Part shown: positions 16,813-16,930 of the stretch, piece after piece
Layout: each line of letters starts with the position of its first letter
Position numbering within the stretch: the stretch's first letter is position 1
NCBI GenBank assembly: GCA_030602145.1
Contig: JAUWAH010000004.1
Location: 1 to 16,930, forward strand
DNA length: 16,930 nt
Source of the DNA: Desulfobulbus sp.
Lineage (GTDB): Bacteria; Desulfobacterota; Desulfobulbia; Desulfobulbales; Desulfobulbaceae
Direction of reading: 5' to 3'
Program-made: the position numbers and the translations under genes
Notes under the pieces: generated by a model
The model's database searches: none
What the model saw: the letters and a program-made list of their open reading frames with translations, nothing else
Told to the model about the DNA's origin: nothing

Positions 16813-16930
16813 TTACATGGTAAAGTTGTCGCCCAGGTACATCTTTCGCGCCACCTCACTGCGGATGATGTCGCCGGCCCCGCCGCTGGTCAGGATCTGG
16901 CCGTTGTTCATGATATAGGCCGAGTCGCAA
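16813..16930 (-). CDS. lptB: LPS export ABC transporter ATP-binding protein, C-terminal end (partial)
   Basis: Only the last 39 codons including the stop lie in the window, and the frame runs off the right edge. The visible C-terminus reads CDSAYIMNNGQILTSG, followed by a GDIIRSEVARKMYLGDNFTM ending. This matches the end of LptB (YII.. GKIL..G, then ARK-YLG-NF), the cytosolic ATPase of the LptBFG complex that drives lipopolysaccharide extraction from the inner membrane. Its position directly before rpoN is the usual one for lptB. Its presence implies an LPS-bearing outer membrane. Confidence 0.9.
   Translation of the reverse strand, partial: CDSAYIMNNGQILTSGGAGDIIRSEVARKMYLGDNFTM

Overview
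The window is 16.9 kb of GC-rich bacterial chromosome. The gene set and order point to a Gram-negative proteobacterium or desulfobacterium. Supporting evidence is an LptB-RpoN-PtsN cluster, a CpxRA-like two-component system, a large single-chain FGAM synthase, a class II DAHP synthase and an RF3 of E. coli length. A Desulfobulbus-like (Desulfobacterota) host is my best guess. It rests on gene content only and was not checked by any search.

Layout, left to right. (1) 1-837, minus strand: the first 279 residues of purL, cut by the window edge. (2) 927-3156, minus strand: a two-gene restriction-modification module, endonuclease first and then a cytosine-5 DNA methyltransferase 4 nt later. It has visibly lower GC than its flanks and looks like an acquired island. 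(3) 3291-6915, minus strand: prfC (RF3), a GNAT acetyltransferase and a radical SAM protein. Each junction is a 4-nt GTGA overlap, so the three are probably translated in a coupled way. (4) 6968-8996, minus strand: tRNA-Asn with a strong hairpin after it, then a Na+/Pi cotransporter family protein followed by a textbook intrinsic terminator. (5) 9090-11294, minus strand: a CpxR/CpxA-like response regulator and sensor kinase. (6) 11546-12463, minus strand: prmA. (7) 12464-14810: a divergent intergenic region with a perfect 8-bp inverted repeat over a TTGACA box. After it come two plus-strand genes, a small protein related to the HsdR N-terminal domain and a class II DAHP synthase. (8) 14878-16930, minus strand: the 3' end of lptB, rpoN and ptsN.

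Most of the window is housekeeping: purine and aromatic biosynthesis, translation termination, LPS export, sigma-54 and the nitrogen PTS. The accessory parts that deserve a second look are the restriction-modification island, the RF3-GNAT-radical SAM coupled operon, the HsdR_N-like protein that lacks the nuclease motif, and the inverted repeat in front of it. No mobile element, integrase, CRISPR array or prophage gene is visible.
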